Below, in pieces: positions 36,148 through 44,158 of a stretch of 64,000 nucleotides of DNA. Below the pieces are notes generated by a model. It was not told the DNA's origin, did not search any database, and was given only the letters and a program-made list of their open reading frames with translations. Position numbers and translations under genes: made by a program. The stretch is from AC-32 sp038237925 (GTDB lineage: Bacteria; Actinomycetota; Thermoleophilia; Gaiellales; Gaiellaceae). The DNA lies in contig JBBRYF010000004.1 of the NCBI GenBank assembly GCA_038237925.1, forward strand, positions 62,001-126,000, in the 5' to 3' direction. Position 1 is the stretch's first letter. Each line of letters begins with the position of its first letter.

Positions 36148-37682
36148 GTCTCGGATTGTACTGCGGCTTGCTGCGGGGAGGCCTCGTCGCCCACGGGCGG
36201 AGCCGTCTCCTCGAGCCCGTGGCGCAGCGGCACCTCGCGCACCCAGAGCAGCGAGACCACGAAGACGAGCACGCACAGGATCGCCGCGAGCAGGAAGGCC
36301 GGGTGCAGCGCGTTCGCTAGCGCGGCACGTCCGGCCGGTGGGAGCCGGTGGATCGTCGTGCCCTCGAGGCGCGCGCCGGAGGGCAGACGCTGGTTCACGA
36401 TCACGCCCATCAGCGTGACCCCGAGGGTCGCCCCGATCGAGCGCGAGAACTGGCTCAGCGCCGTTGCAGTGCCCATCTCTGCGCGGGTCACGGAGTTTTG
36501 GATCGAGAGCACGAAGATTTGCATCATCATCCCGAGCCCGATGCCGGCCAGCACCATGTCGCGCGCGGCCTGCGCGTTGGTCGAGTTCACACCGAGTCGC
36601 CAGAGCAGCACCTCGCCGGCCCCGAGCAGTACCGGGCCGATCAACGTGTTCGGCCGGTAGCGGCCCGTGCGCGAGACGAGCTGGCCCGAGAGGAAGCTCG
36701 TCGTCACGGCTCCGAGCATCAGCGGCGTGAGCACGACGCCGGAAGAGGTCGCCGAGGTGCCGATCACGCCCTGCACGAACAGCGGCACGAAGCTGATCGT
36801 CCCGAACATGGCCGCCCCGACGAGAGCCATGCAGGCGACGCTCGAGGAGACGGTCTGGTTGCGCAGCAGGCTGAACGGCAGGATCGGCTCCGGCACGCGC
36901 CGCTCGACGACGCCGAACAGCGTGAGCAGGGCCACGGCGGCGGCGAGCGCACCGACCACGTGGGCGGAACTCCACGGGTAGTCGTGCCCGCCCCAGACGA
37001 GGCCCAGCAGCAGCGCGGTCGTCCCGAGCGCGAGGACACCGGCGCCGAGCCAGTCGATCGAGTGCCGCCGCTTCTCGGGCGGCATCGGCATCGTCACGAG
37101 GATCACGATCAGCGCGACGATGCCGACCGGCAGGTTGACGAAGAAGATCCAGCGCCAGCTCGCATTGTCGACGATGAACCCGCCGATCAGCGGCCCGGCG
37201 ATCGACGCGGCGGCGAAGACGGAGCCGATCAGCCCCTGGTAGCGGCCGCGATCGCGCGGCGGGATGATCATCCCGACCATCGCGAGCGTGAGCGGGAAGA
37301 GCCCGCCGGCGCCCACGCCCTGGATCGCCCGGAAGACGACGAGCTGCACCATGTTCTGCGCGACGCCGCAGAGGGCCGAGCCGATCAGGAAGATCGTGAT
37401 CGAGACGATGAAGAGCGGCTTGCGGCCGTGCGCGTCGCCGAGCTTCCCGTACAGCGGCACGGTCACCGTCGAGCCGAGCATGTACGCGGTGAAGACCCAC
37501 GAGTACTGGCTGATCCCCCCGAGCTCCGAGACGACGCGCGGCAACGCGGTCGCGACGATCGTCTGGTCGAGCGCCGCGAGCAGCAGCGCGACCATCAGGC
37601 CGGAGTAGATCGCGAGGATGCGGCCGATCGAGAAGCGGTAGCCGGGCGGCGTGCGTGCGAGCCGCTCGCGCAGCGAGGTCAC
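36144..37682 (-). CDS. MFS drug exporter, DHA2 (EmrB/QacA) family
   Basis: 512 residues with 14 predicted membrane helices. The signature LDQTIVATALPRVVSELGG is in helix 1 and GKLGDAHGRKPLF is the loop 2-3 motif A. It exports hydrophobic compounds with proton uptake. It overlaps both neighbours (GTGA each side), so it is co-translated with a DMT exporter and hppD. Confidence 0.92.
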   Translation of the reverse strand: MTSLRERLARTPPGYRFSIGRILAIYSGLMVALLLAALDQTIVATALPRVVSELGGISQYSWVFTAYMLGSTVTVPLYGKLGDAHGRKPLFIVSITIFLIGSALCGVAQNMVQLVVFRAIQGVGAGGLFPLTLAMVGMIIPPRDRGRYQGLIGSVFAAASIAGPLIGGFIVDNASWRWIFFVNLPVGIVALIVILVTMPMPPEKRRHSIDWLGAGVLALGTTALLLGLVWGGHDYPWSSAHVVGALAAAVALLTLFGVVERRVPEPILPFSLLRNQTVSSSVACMALVGAAMFGTISFVPLFVQGVIGTSATSSGVVLTPLMLGAVTTSFLSGQLVSRTGRYRPNTLIGPVLLGAGEVLLWRLGVNSTNAQAARDMVLAGIGLGMMMQIFVLSIQNSVTRAEMGTATALSQFSRSIGATLGVTLMGVIVNQRLPSGARLEGTTIHRLPPAGRAALANALHPAFLLAAILCVLVFVVSLLWVREVPLRHGLEETAPPVGDEASPQQAAVQSET

Positions 37683-38581
37683 GTCGCCACCGCCTCGGAG
37701 CGCGTTCGAGAAGGCACCCGCGCAAGCAGGATCCCGCAGGCGATCGCGAGCCCGCCGACGACCTGGAGGCGCCCGAGCGGCTCGGACAGGATCAGCAGCG
37801 AGAAGATCGCGGCGAGGAAGGGTTGTAGGTTCGCGAAGACGGATGCGCGAGACGGGCCGACCCGGCCGATCCCGCCGAACCAGAGCAGGTTCGCGAGCAC
37901 GAGCGGGCCCAGGACGGCGAAGGCGAGCAGCAACCAGATGGTCGTGCCGAGGCCACCGTAGTCCTGCCGCAGGAGCTGCGGCGCACCCACGGCGGCGAGC
38001 GGCACCGTCCCGATCGTGAAGGCGACCGCGCTCAGCCGCAGGGTCGAGTAGCGCTCCAGGAGCGGAGAGACCGCGACCGTGTACCAGGCCCAGGTCGCCG
38101 AGGCCGCGAAGCCGAGCAGATCGCCCGAGAGCTGTCCCGAGACGCCGCCGCCCGAGCCGAGCGCGACGAGCGCCGCGCCGCCGAACGCGAGCACCGCCGC
38201 GAGCCAGAAACGCGAGCCGAGCCGCTCGATTCCCATCAGGAACGCGAAGATCCCGGTCATCACGGGCAGTGTCCCGAACAGGAGTGCCACGGTGGTCGCG
38301 GTCGTCAGCTTGATCGCGTACACGAACGAGAGCTGGTTCAGGAAGATCCCGATCAGGGCCGCGCCGGCAAGGACGAGCAGGTCGCGCCGGGCCAGCGCAA
38401 ACGAGCGCTCACGGTAGTACGTGAACGCGGCGAAGAACACAGCCGCGGCGCCGAAGCGCAGCACCCCGTAGGCCACCGGCTGGAACCCATGGGAGATGAC
38501 GTACTTCGTGACGGTGAAGTTGAGGGCCCAGAGGGTGACCGTCGCGAGCAGCATCAGGTCGGCGAGCTCGGGACGGCGCAT
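37679..38581 (-). CDS. EamA/DMT-family transporter
   Basis: 300 residues, ten predicted membrane helices in two EamA repeats (ATVTLWALNFTVTKYVISHG; then LGFAASATWAWYTVAVSPLL). The family exports amino acids or metabolites. The ATG at 38581 has TAGGTT 7 nt upstream, so a leaderless start is preferred over two upstream starts. The promoter lies back to back with that of the small gene at 38613. Confidence 0.88.
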   Translation of the reverse strand: MRRPELADLMLLATVTLWALNFTVTKYVISHGFQPVAYGVLRFGAAAVFFAAFTYYRERSFALARRDLLVLAGAALIGIFLNQLSFVYAIKLTTATTVALLFGTLPVMTGIFAFLMGIERLGSRFWLAAVLAFGGAALVALGSGGGVSGQLSGDLLGFAASATWAWYTVAVSPLLERYSTLRLSAVAFTIGTVPLAAVGAPQLLRQDYGGLGTTIWLLLAFAVLGPLVLANLLWFGGIGRVGPSRASVFANLQPFLAAIFSLLILSEPLGRLQVVGGLAIACGILLARVPSRTRSEAVAT

Positions 38582-38612
38582 TGATTTGAACCTACCCATT
38601 AGGCTTCGGCAC

Positions 38613-38897
38613 ATGCCGCAAGGGGAGCCGACGAGGGATCAGATCGACGCGCTTGTCGGCCCCGCGACGCCGCACTTCGCCTACCAGCTGCGCGCGCGCG
38701 TGCGTGAGCTCGTGCTCGACCTCCCGGAAGATCACGAGCTGCGTCGTTACGCGGAGGAGAAGCTGGAGCTGCTCGACCGGCTCGGCCACGGCTCGACGAA
38801 GGCGCACGAGGGCCCGCGCGTGCGGCGTGACGTGCCGGGCTGGGAGGAGATCCCGAGCTCCGCGCCCGCGGACGAGCCGCTGCCGCGGCGGCGATGA
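38613..38897 (+). CDS. Small conserved-looking cytosolic protein
   Basis: 94 residues, charged and helical (FAYQLRARVRELVLDL, RRYAEEKLELLDRLG). Not recognised. TAGGCT lies 7 nt before the ATG, and the stop overlaps the dehydrogenase start (ATGA). It therefore heads a three-gene plus-strand operon. Confidence 0.75.
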   Translation: MPQGEPTRDQIDALVGPATPHFAYQLRARVRELVLDLPEDHELRRYAEEKLELLDRLGHGSTKAHEGPRVRRDVPGWEEIPSSAPADEPLPRRR

Positions 38898-39631
38898 GCT
38901 TCGAGGGAGCGTCCGTGCTCGTCACGGGCGGTTCGCGCGGAATCGGCAAGGCGATCGCGCTGCGGTTCGCCGAGCGCGGTGCCGCGCGGGTCGCGATCGG
39001 CTACCTGCGTAACGACAAGGCCGCCGAGGAAACCGCCGAGGAGCTCCGCGCCGCAGGGGCCGAGCCGCTCTTCCTGCGCGGCAACGTCTCCTCGGAGCGC
39101 GTCGCCGAAGAGGCCGCCGAGCTCGGGCCGTTCGACGTGCTCGTGCACAACGCGGCGACGGGTGTGATCAAGCCGGCCCTCGAGACCGAGGACAAGCACT
39201 GGGACTGGACGCTCTCCGCGAACGCGCGGGCGCTGCTGACCCTCGCGCGGGCCTGCGTGCCGCAGATGCCGGAGGGCTCGTCGATCGTCGGCGTCTCGAG
39301 CCTCGGCTCGATCCGCGTGCTCGACAACTACGTGCTCGTCGGCGTGTCGAAGGCGGCGCTCGAGGCGCTCGTCCGCTACCTCGCGGTCGAGCTCGCCCCG
39401 CGCGGGATTCGCGTGAACGCGGTGTCGGCCGGCGTCGTCGAGACCGGCGCGCTCGACCATTTCCCCAACCGCGAGCAGATGATCGAGTCCGGGCTCGAGC
39501 GCACGCCGGCCGGGCGGCTCGTCAAGCCGGAAGACGTGGCCGACGCTGTCGGCTTCCTCTGCTCGCCCGAGGCGGCGATGGTTTGCGGGCACACGCTGAT
39601 CGTCGACGGCGGCTTCTCGCTGCTCGCCTGA
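38894..39631 (+). CDS. Short-chain dehydrogenase, FabL-like enoyl-ACP reductase type
   Basis: 245 residues. The NAD(P) motif is VTGGSRGIGKAIAL, the catalytic Ser is in VSSLGSIRVL, and the YxxxxxxK-type dyad is in NYVLVGVSKAALEAL. The spacing of Tyr and Lys and the NYxxVGxSKAALE sequence resemble FabL (enoyl-ACP reductase III) more than FabG. The reaction is likely NADPH-dependent reduction in fatty acid synthesis, but other SDR roles are possible. It is coupled to both neighbours by overlapping codons. Confidence 0.85.
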   Translation: MSFEGASVLVTGGSRGIGKAIALRFAERGAARVAIGYLRNDKAAEETAEELRAAGAEPLFLRGNVSSERVAEEAAELGPFDVLVHNAATGVIKPALETEDKHWDWTLSANARALLTLARACVPQMPEGSSIVGVSSLGSIRVLDNYVLVGVSKAALEALVRYLAVELAPRGIRVNAVSAGVVETGALDHFPNREQMIESGLERTPAGRLVKPEDVADAVGFLCSPEAAMVCGHTLIVDGGFSLLA

Positions 39632-40263
39632 TGGAGCCCACGGAAGGGAACCTGCGTGCGTGGGAGGAGGCGCACAAACGGATTCGCCGCTCCTCGGCGC
39701 GAGGCAGCCGGACGCTGCCGAAGCCGGTGCGGGAGCGGCTGCCCGACATCGGCGGGCGGCACGTGCTTCACCTCGCCTGCGGCGCGGGGCGCGAGACCGC
39801 GGCCCTGATGAGCCTGGGCGCGCTCGTAACGGGCGTGGATGCTTCAGAGGCGACGGTGAAGGCCGCGCGTAAGCGGCTCCCCGACGCGGCCCTGGTGACT
39901 GCCTCGCCCGAGGCGCTACCGGTCGAGCTGCGGCGCAAGCGCTTCGACGTCGTGTACCAATCGTGGGGCGCACTCGCGGACATCCACGACCTCGAGGGCT
40001 GGGCGGACGGGATCGCCTCTGCCCTGAAGAAAGGCGGCGTACTCTTCCTCTACGACGAGCATCCGGTCGCCGCGTGCCTCGACCAGATGCTGCACTGGCA
40101 CGAGAGCTACTTCGAGACGTGGCCGATCGGCCGGCTCGTGCACGCCCTCGGCGGTGCCGGTCTCGCGCTCGAGCGGCTCGAGGAGCTGCCCGACCCGAAC
40201 CGCTGGGGCCGCCGCGAGGTGCGGGTGCCGGGCGACCTGATCGTCGTCGCGCGAAAGCCCTAG
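39631..40263 (+). CDS. Class I SAM-dependent methyltransferase
   Basis: 210 residues. Motif I is VLHLACGAGRETAALMSLGA, followed by VDASEATVKAARKRL and a post-I acidic turn. The ATG shares one base with the dehydrogenase stop (TGATG). The substrate is unknown. Confidence 0.87.
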   Translation: MEPTEGNLRAWEEAHKRIRRSSARGSRTLPKPVRERLPDIGGRHVLHLACGAGRETAALMSLGALVTGVDASEATVKAARKRLPDAALVTASPEALPVELRRKRFDVVYQSWGALADIHDLEGWADGIASALKKGGVLFLYDEHPVAACLDQMLHWHESYFETWPIGRLVHALGGAGLALERLEELPDPNRWGRREVRVPGDLIVVARKP

Positions 40264-40268
40264 GAGCG

Positions 40269-41195
40269 CTAGCCCGAGCCGTTGCGGCCCGGAAGCAGGC
40301 GCCCGACCGTGTCGGCGGCGATGTAGCCGGCGATCTTCGGGTTCTCCTGCAGGCGCCGCAGCGAGTACGCGTACCACTGGCGCCCGAACGGCGTGTAGAT
40401 GCGCAGTCGCTGACCGCCCCGCACGAGTTCGTCGCCCATGGCCGGCCGCACGCCGAGCAGCATCTGGAACTCGTACTCCTCTAGCCCCAGATCACTGGCG
40501 CTCGTGAGCCGCCGCCCCTGCTCGACGAGCCACTCGTCGTGCGTCGCGATGCCCACGTAGCAGCCCGCTTCGAGCAGCTCCTCGAGCGCCTGCGCGAAGC
40601 TCGCGCGGATCGAGTCGAAATCGCGGTAGGCGATCTCCGGCCGCTCGATGTAGATCCCCTTGCAGAGCCGGATGTTCGGCCGGAGATCGGCGAGGTCGCG
40701 AACGTCGGCGAGCGTCCGCTTGAGCCCTGCCTGGAGGACGACCCCCACGTTGTCATGACCGGCCGCGCGCAGCTCGCGGTACATCCGCAGCGTGTCGTCG
40801 GTGGTCGAGGAGTCCTCCATGTCGATCCGGACGAAGTTGTCGCGCTCGGCCGCGTGGCGCACGACGTCCTTCAGGTTGTCGCGACAGAGGTCGTAGCCGA
40901 GCTTCAGCCCGAGCGCGGTCGGCTTGACGCTGATGTTCGAATCGAGCTTCCCTCGCTCGAAGGCGTCGATCGCCGCGCGGTAGGCATCGGCGATCGCCCG
41001 CGCCTCGTCCGGGTTGGCGATCTCCTCGCCGAGAACGTCCAGCGTGGCCAGCTTCCCTTCGTCGTTCAGGCGCCGGACGACGCGCAGGGCGTCGTCGAGG
41101 TCCTCGCCCGCGATGTACCGCTCGGAGATCCGGCGCACGACGGGCTTCGGCACCGCCGGCAGGAAGCGAACGATCGCGGAGTCGACCAGGCTCAC
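40269..41195 (-). CDS. Proline dehydrogenase
   Basis: 308 residues, a monofunctional PutA-like (beta/alpha)8 flavoprotein oxidising proline to pyrroline-5-carboxylate. Family motifs: NISVKPTALGLKLGYDLC, VRIDMEDSSTTDDTL, EYEFQMLLGVRP, and the proline-carboxylate-binding arginines in YAYSLRRLQENP. It follows marR by 13 bp, so the MarR protein probably controls it. Confidence 0.93.
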   Translation of the reverse strand: MSLVDSAIVRFLPAVPKPVVRRISERYIAGEDLDDALRVVRRLNDEGKLATLDVLGEEIANPDEARAIADAYRAAIDAFERGKLDSNISVKPTALGLKLGYDLCRDNLKDVVRHAAERDNFVRIDMEDSSTTDDTLRMYRELRAAGHDNVGVVLQAGLKRTLADVRDLADLRPNIRLCKGIYIERPEIAYRDFDSIRASFAQALEELLEAGCYVGIATHDEWLVEQGRRLTSASDLGLEEYEFQMLLGVRPAMGDELVRGGQRLRIYTPFGRQWYAYSLRRLQENPKIAGYIAADTVGRLLPGRNGSG

Positions 41196-41208
41196 GGGCG
41201 GGGTGATT

Positions 41209-41733
41209 CTACGAGCGCTTCTCTTCGCGCCGCTCGAACTCGAGCATCAACCGGCGCAGGAGGCCGTTCAGCTGCTTCTTCTCGCTTGCGCTCAACGCGT
41301 CCGCGACGAGCGACTCCTTGGCCGCCTGGGCGCTGACCGAGTCCTCCCAGGCCTTCTGCCCCTGCTCGGTCAGCTCGACGAGCACCCCGCGGCGGTCGTT
41401 GGGATCCGGCACCCGCTGCACGAGGCCGGCCTGCTCGAGCCGGTCGATCCGGTTCGTCATCGCACCGCTCGAGAGGTCGGCCCACTTGGCGAGCTGCCCG
41501 ACCGACTTGCGGTGCGGCGGTCCGTCCATCTGCAGGTCGCCGAGCGCCTTCCACTCTCCGACGGTGAGCTCGAAGTCGACGAGCGTCTCGGCGAGCATGC
41601 GGTTGAGCCGCCGCCGGAGCCCGTTGATCCGGTCGACGATCCCCTCGACCTCGAGGTCGACCGCACCCGGAAGCTCGCGCTCGGCGAGCCAGCGATCGAT
41701 GTGGTCGCGCTCGTCCTCAGGCATCCAGGTCAT
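41209..41733 (-). CDS. MarR-family transcriptional regulator
   Basis: 174 residues with a winged helix-turn-helix: VGQLAKWADLSSGAMTNRIDRLEQAGLVQR, then the wing DPNDRRGVLVELTEQGQ. MarR proteins bind palindromes of about 16-20 bp as dimers and release on small ligands. A 16-bp perfect palindrome lies 15 bp upstream of its start and overlaps the divergent promoter. It likely represses itself with proline dehydrogenase and the small gene at 41823. Confidence 0.93.
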   Translation of the reverse strand: MTWMPEDERDHIDRWLAERELPGAVDLEVEGIVDRINGLRRRLNRMLAETLVDFELTVGEWKALGDLQMDGPPHRKSVGQLAKWADLSSGAMTNRIDRLEQAGLVQRVPDPNDRRGVLVELTEQGQKAWEDSVSAQAAKESLVADALSASEKKQLNGLLRRLMLEFERREEKRS

Positions 41734-41747
41734 CTTCGGTCAAATAT

Positions 41748-41763
41748 GTCTTGACGTCAAGAC
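41748..41763. promoter_or_regulatory. Probable MarR operator
   Basis: GTCTTGACGTCAAGAC is a perfect 16-bp palindrome between divergent marR and the small gene at 41823. It contains a TTGACG -35 box in both directions, so binding would block both promoters. Confidence 0.75.
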
Positions 41764-41779
41764 GTTTCACGTGTACCTT
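41751..41779 (+). promoter_or_regulatory. Promoter of the small divergent gene
   Basis: TTGACG (41751-41756) and TACCTT (41774-41779) are separated by 17 bp. The -35 box is inside the palindrome. Transcription would start about 35 nt before the ATG at 41823, leaving room for the AAGGGAG ribosome-binding site. Confidence 0.65.
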
Positions 41780-41822
41780 TCTCTTTCGAGGTAAAGATAC
41801 TTTAGGTCGAAGGGAGTCGAGC

Positions 41823-42017
41823 ATGGTCGAGCACGAGATCCGCACAGACGCCGTCAGAGAGCGGACGGTGAGACTGAGCAGCGACTGGTCCCCGATCGCG
41901 CCGCGCCGCCGCGTTCGCCTGACGCTCGGCCGCTGGCTGATCGGGGCCGGTCGCCGGCTCGCGAGCGAGTCGGGCTCAGCCTTCGCGCATGAAGCCCTGC
42001 CGCGCTGCACTCACTAG
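41823..42017 (+). CDS. Small basic protein divergent from marR
   Basis: 64 residues, Arg-rich (ERTVRLSSDWSPIAPRRRVR...), with a short amphipathic stretch (LTLGRWLIGAGRRLA). It has a good ribosome-binding site (AAGGGAG) and a promoter with the MarR palindrome, which is why I accept it. Its 3' end overlaps the convergent gene by 42 bp. No homolog comes to mind. Confidence 0.55.
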   Translation: MVEHEIRTDAVRERTVRLSSDWSPIAPRRRVRLTLGRWLIGAGRRLASESGSAFAHEALPRCTH

Positions 42018-42272
42018 CGCGACGGCTTCAGGGAAAAGCACGCGCATCGCGTCCCGGAGAGCGCTCGCCTGCTCGTCCGCCCCACCCGTGGCCTGAACCT
42101 GCTGCAACGCGGCCGCCGTCAGCTCGACAGCGGTGTTCAGCGTGAGCGTCGCGAACTGCTCGCGCTGCGCCTCCTGAACCGACTCGGCCTGCTGCTCGGC
42201 GAACTCGCGCAGGCTCCGCATCAGGTCGTCCGGATCGCCTCCGAACGGGAAGTTGAAGCCACCGCCTTCCAT
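41976..42272 (-). CDS. Small helical protein, unknown function
   Basis: 98 residues. A Gly/Phe-rich start (MEGGGFNFPFGGDPDDLM) is followed by a long helix (EFAEQQAESVQEAQREQFATL) and an Ala-rich helix. TAGGCT lies 6 nt before the ATG, overlapping the stop of the upstream gene. It may form a pair with that gene. Confidence 0.7.
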   Translation of the reverse strand: MEGGGFNFPFGGDPDDLMRSLREFAEQQAESVQEAQREQFATLTLNTAVELTAAALQQVQATGGADEQASALRDAMRVLFPEAVALVSAARQGFMREG

Positions 42273-42281
42273 GCGTCCAGC

Positions 42282-42695
42282 CTAGCTCAGGGGACGCTTG
42301 TAGCCGCGCTCGACGTCGCGGGAGAGCTCGGCGATCGTGTCGGCCGCAGCGGTGAGCGCGGCCGCGACGTCCGGGCCGCCCGTCGCGCCGAGCTCGTCGA
42401 GCAGCGCCGGGCTCGCGATGCGCGGTTCCTCCGGCTCGATTCCCGCGGCTTCCTCCGCGACCTCACACAGCGCCGCGATCGAGACCGCGTCGTGCACGAG
42501 CGAGCGGTCCTGCACGGGCACGCCCGTCCCGTCGAGGACGAGCCAGGTCGTCGCCTCCTCGTTGCCATACGCGCAGACGTAGAACCTGATCCCGCTCGCC
42601 GGCTCGGCCGGGACGATCCCGGCCACCTCCTCGCCTTCCGCGGCATGCACGCCGGCCCGCTCGGCGATTCGCCTCAGGTCGCGGTCGAGGTCCAT
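42282..42695 (-). CDS. Conserved hypothetical cytosolic protein
   Basis: 137 residues, acidic, with a beta-rich middle (GIRFYVCAYGNEEATTWLVL) and helical ends. Not recognised. TAAGCT lies 7 nt before the ATG. This -10 box shares bases with that of the divergent methyltransferase, so the two promoters overlap. Confidence 0.72.
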   Translation of the reverse strand: MDLDRDLRRIAERAGVHAAEGEEVAGIVPAEPASGIRFYVCAYGNEEATTWLVLDGTGVPVQDRSLVHDAVSIAALCEVAEEAAGIEPEEPRIASPALLDELGATGGPDVAAALTAAADTIAELSRDVERGYKRPLS

Positions 42696-42718
42696 CTCGC
42701 CGAGCTTAGACTCAGCAC

Positions 42719-43423
42719 GTGTCAGAGACCCGGACCGAGGTCGCGCGCGGCCTCTTCGCGCCGCTCGGTCCGACCTACGAGCGCTACGCGAACGCGCTCT
42801 CCTTCGGCCAGGACCCGCGCTGGCGGCGGTTCCTCGTCTCGCGCCTGCCGGTCGGCCCCGACGACACCGTGCTCGACGTCGCGACCGGGACCGCGGCCGT
42901 CGCGCGCGAGCTCGTCCGCCAGACGGGCTGCTCGGTCGTCGGCGTCGACCAGAGCCCGGGGATGCTCGCTGAGGCCCGGCGTCGGCTCCCGCCTGAGACG
43001 CGTGTGCGGCTCGTCGAGGCGAGCGCGCACGAGCTGCGGTTCGAGGACGCCTCGTTCGACGGCCTGACCGCCGCCTACCTCCTGCGCTACCTCGAGGACC
43101 TTCCGGCCGGCCTGCGCGAGCTCGGCCGGGTCCTGCGGCCGGGCGCGACGGCCTCGCTGCTCGACTTCGGCGTCCCGCCCGGCTCCTGGTCGCGTGCCGC
43201 CTGGAACCTCTGGGTCGACGTCGGCCTCCCGGTGCTCGGACAGGCGATTTCGCCCGGCTGGCACGAGGTCGGGCGCTTCCTCGGCGGCAGCATCCGCGAA
43301 TTCGACGAGCGCTGGCCGGTCCCGCGCCTGCTGACCACGCTCAGCGAAGCCGGCTTCGACGAGGTCCGTGCACGCCGCCTCAGCCTCGGCGGCTGCACCG
43401 TGCTCTGGGGCCGGCGCGCGTGA
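42719..43423 (+). CDS. UbiE/MenG-like SAM-dependent methyltransferase
   Basis: 234 residues. It has the UbiE-like layout: FAPLGPTYERYANALSFGQD near the start, motif I VLDVATGTAAVARELV, VDQSPGMLAEARRRL, and an ILDFG-like LLDFGVPPG. It may methylate demethylmenaquinone or a related lipid; the membrane protein that follows supports lipid-quinone work only weakly. TAGACT lies 6 nt before the GTG start. Confidence 0.8.
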   Translation: MSETRTEVARGLFAPLGPTYERYANALSFGQDPRWRRFLVSRLPVGPDDTVLDVATGTAAVARELVRQTGCSVVGVDQSPGMLAEARRRLPPETRVRLVEASAHELRFEDASFDGLTAAYLLRYLEDLPAGLRELGRVLRPGATASLLDFGVPPGSWSRAAWNLWVDVGLPVLGQAISPGWHEVGRFLGGSIREFDERWPVPRLLTTLSEAGFDEVRARRLSLGGCTVLWGRRA

Positions 43424-44148
43424 CCGAGGCGCGGCCGGCGTTCTACGCGCTCGCCACGGGCGGCTGGCGCGACTACGTGACGCTGCTCCACCCGCCGTAC
43501 ACCGCGTGGCACCTGAGCTACGTCGCGATCGGCGCCTGCCTTGCGCCGCACGTCTACGAAGGGCGGCTCGCCGCCGCGGCGGCCGCGTTCTTCCTCGCGC
43601 TGGGGATCTCCGCGCACGCACTCGACGAGCTCAACGGCCGGCCGCTCGCGACCCGGATTCCGCGCCCGGTGCTGGTCGCGCTCGCGGTCGTCCCGCTGGG
43701 CGGGGCGACCGCGATCGGAATCGCCGGAGCGGTCGCGTTCAACGGCTGGCTGCTCGTCTTCGTCGGGGTCGGCGCGGCGCTCGTACCGGTCTACAACCTC
43801 GAGCTGCTGCGCGGCGCGATCCACAACGGCGCCGGCTTCGCTCTCGCCTGGGGGGCGTTCCCGCTGCTCACCGGCTACTTCGCCTGCGCGGGGACGATCA
43901 CGTGGGAGGCGCTTCTCGCAGCCGCGTTCGCGACGCTGATGAGCTACGCGCAGCGGGTGCTCTCGACCCCGGTCCGGCACCTGCGGCGGCGGACGGCCGC
44001 GATCGCCGGGACGATCGAGCTTCGAGACGGCACCCGGGAGCCGGTCACCCGCGAGACCCTTGCCGCCGCGCCCGAGCGTGCGCTCCAGGCGCTCGCCGCC
44101 GCGAACGTCGCCCTCGCGGCCGCTCTCCTGGTGTTCCGGCTGTCGTAG
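43420..44148 (+). CDS. Multi-pass membrane protein, possibly UbiA-like
   Basis: 242 residues with about seven to eight hydrophobic segments. The conserved-looking HALDELNGRPLATRIP follows helix 2, and VYNLELLRGAIHNG is near the middle; both resemble the loops of UbiA prenyltransferases, without the full NDxxDxxxD motif. The GTG overlaps the methyltransferase stop (GTGA), so the pair is co-translated. Membrane location is firm, enzymatic role is a guess. Confidence 0.6.
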   Translation: MTEARPAFYALATGGWRDYVTLLHPPYTAWHLSYVAIGACLAPHVYEGRLAAAAAAFFLALGISAHALDELNGRPLATRIPRPVLVALAVVPLGGATAIGIAGAVAFNGWLLVFVGVGAALVPVYNLELLRGAIHNGAGFALAWGAFPLLTGYFACAGTITWEALLAAAFATLMSYAQRVLSTPVRHLRRRTAAIAGTIELRDGTREPVTRETLAAAPERALQALAAANVALAAALLVFRLS

Positions 44149-44158
44149 CATGGGCGCC

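Noticed and set aside
35047..37725. 892-codon frame that would fuse an upstream domain to HPPD
   Set aside because: The first 525 codons are the MFS gene read out of frame; HPPD starts at the GTG overlapping the MFS stop.
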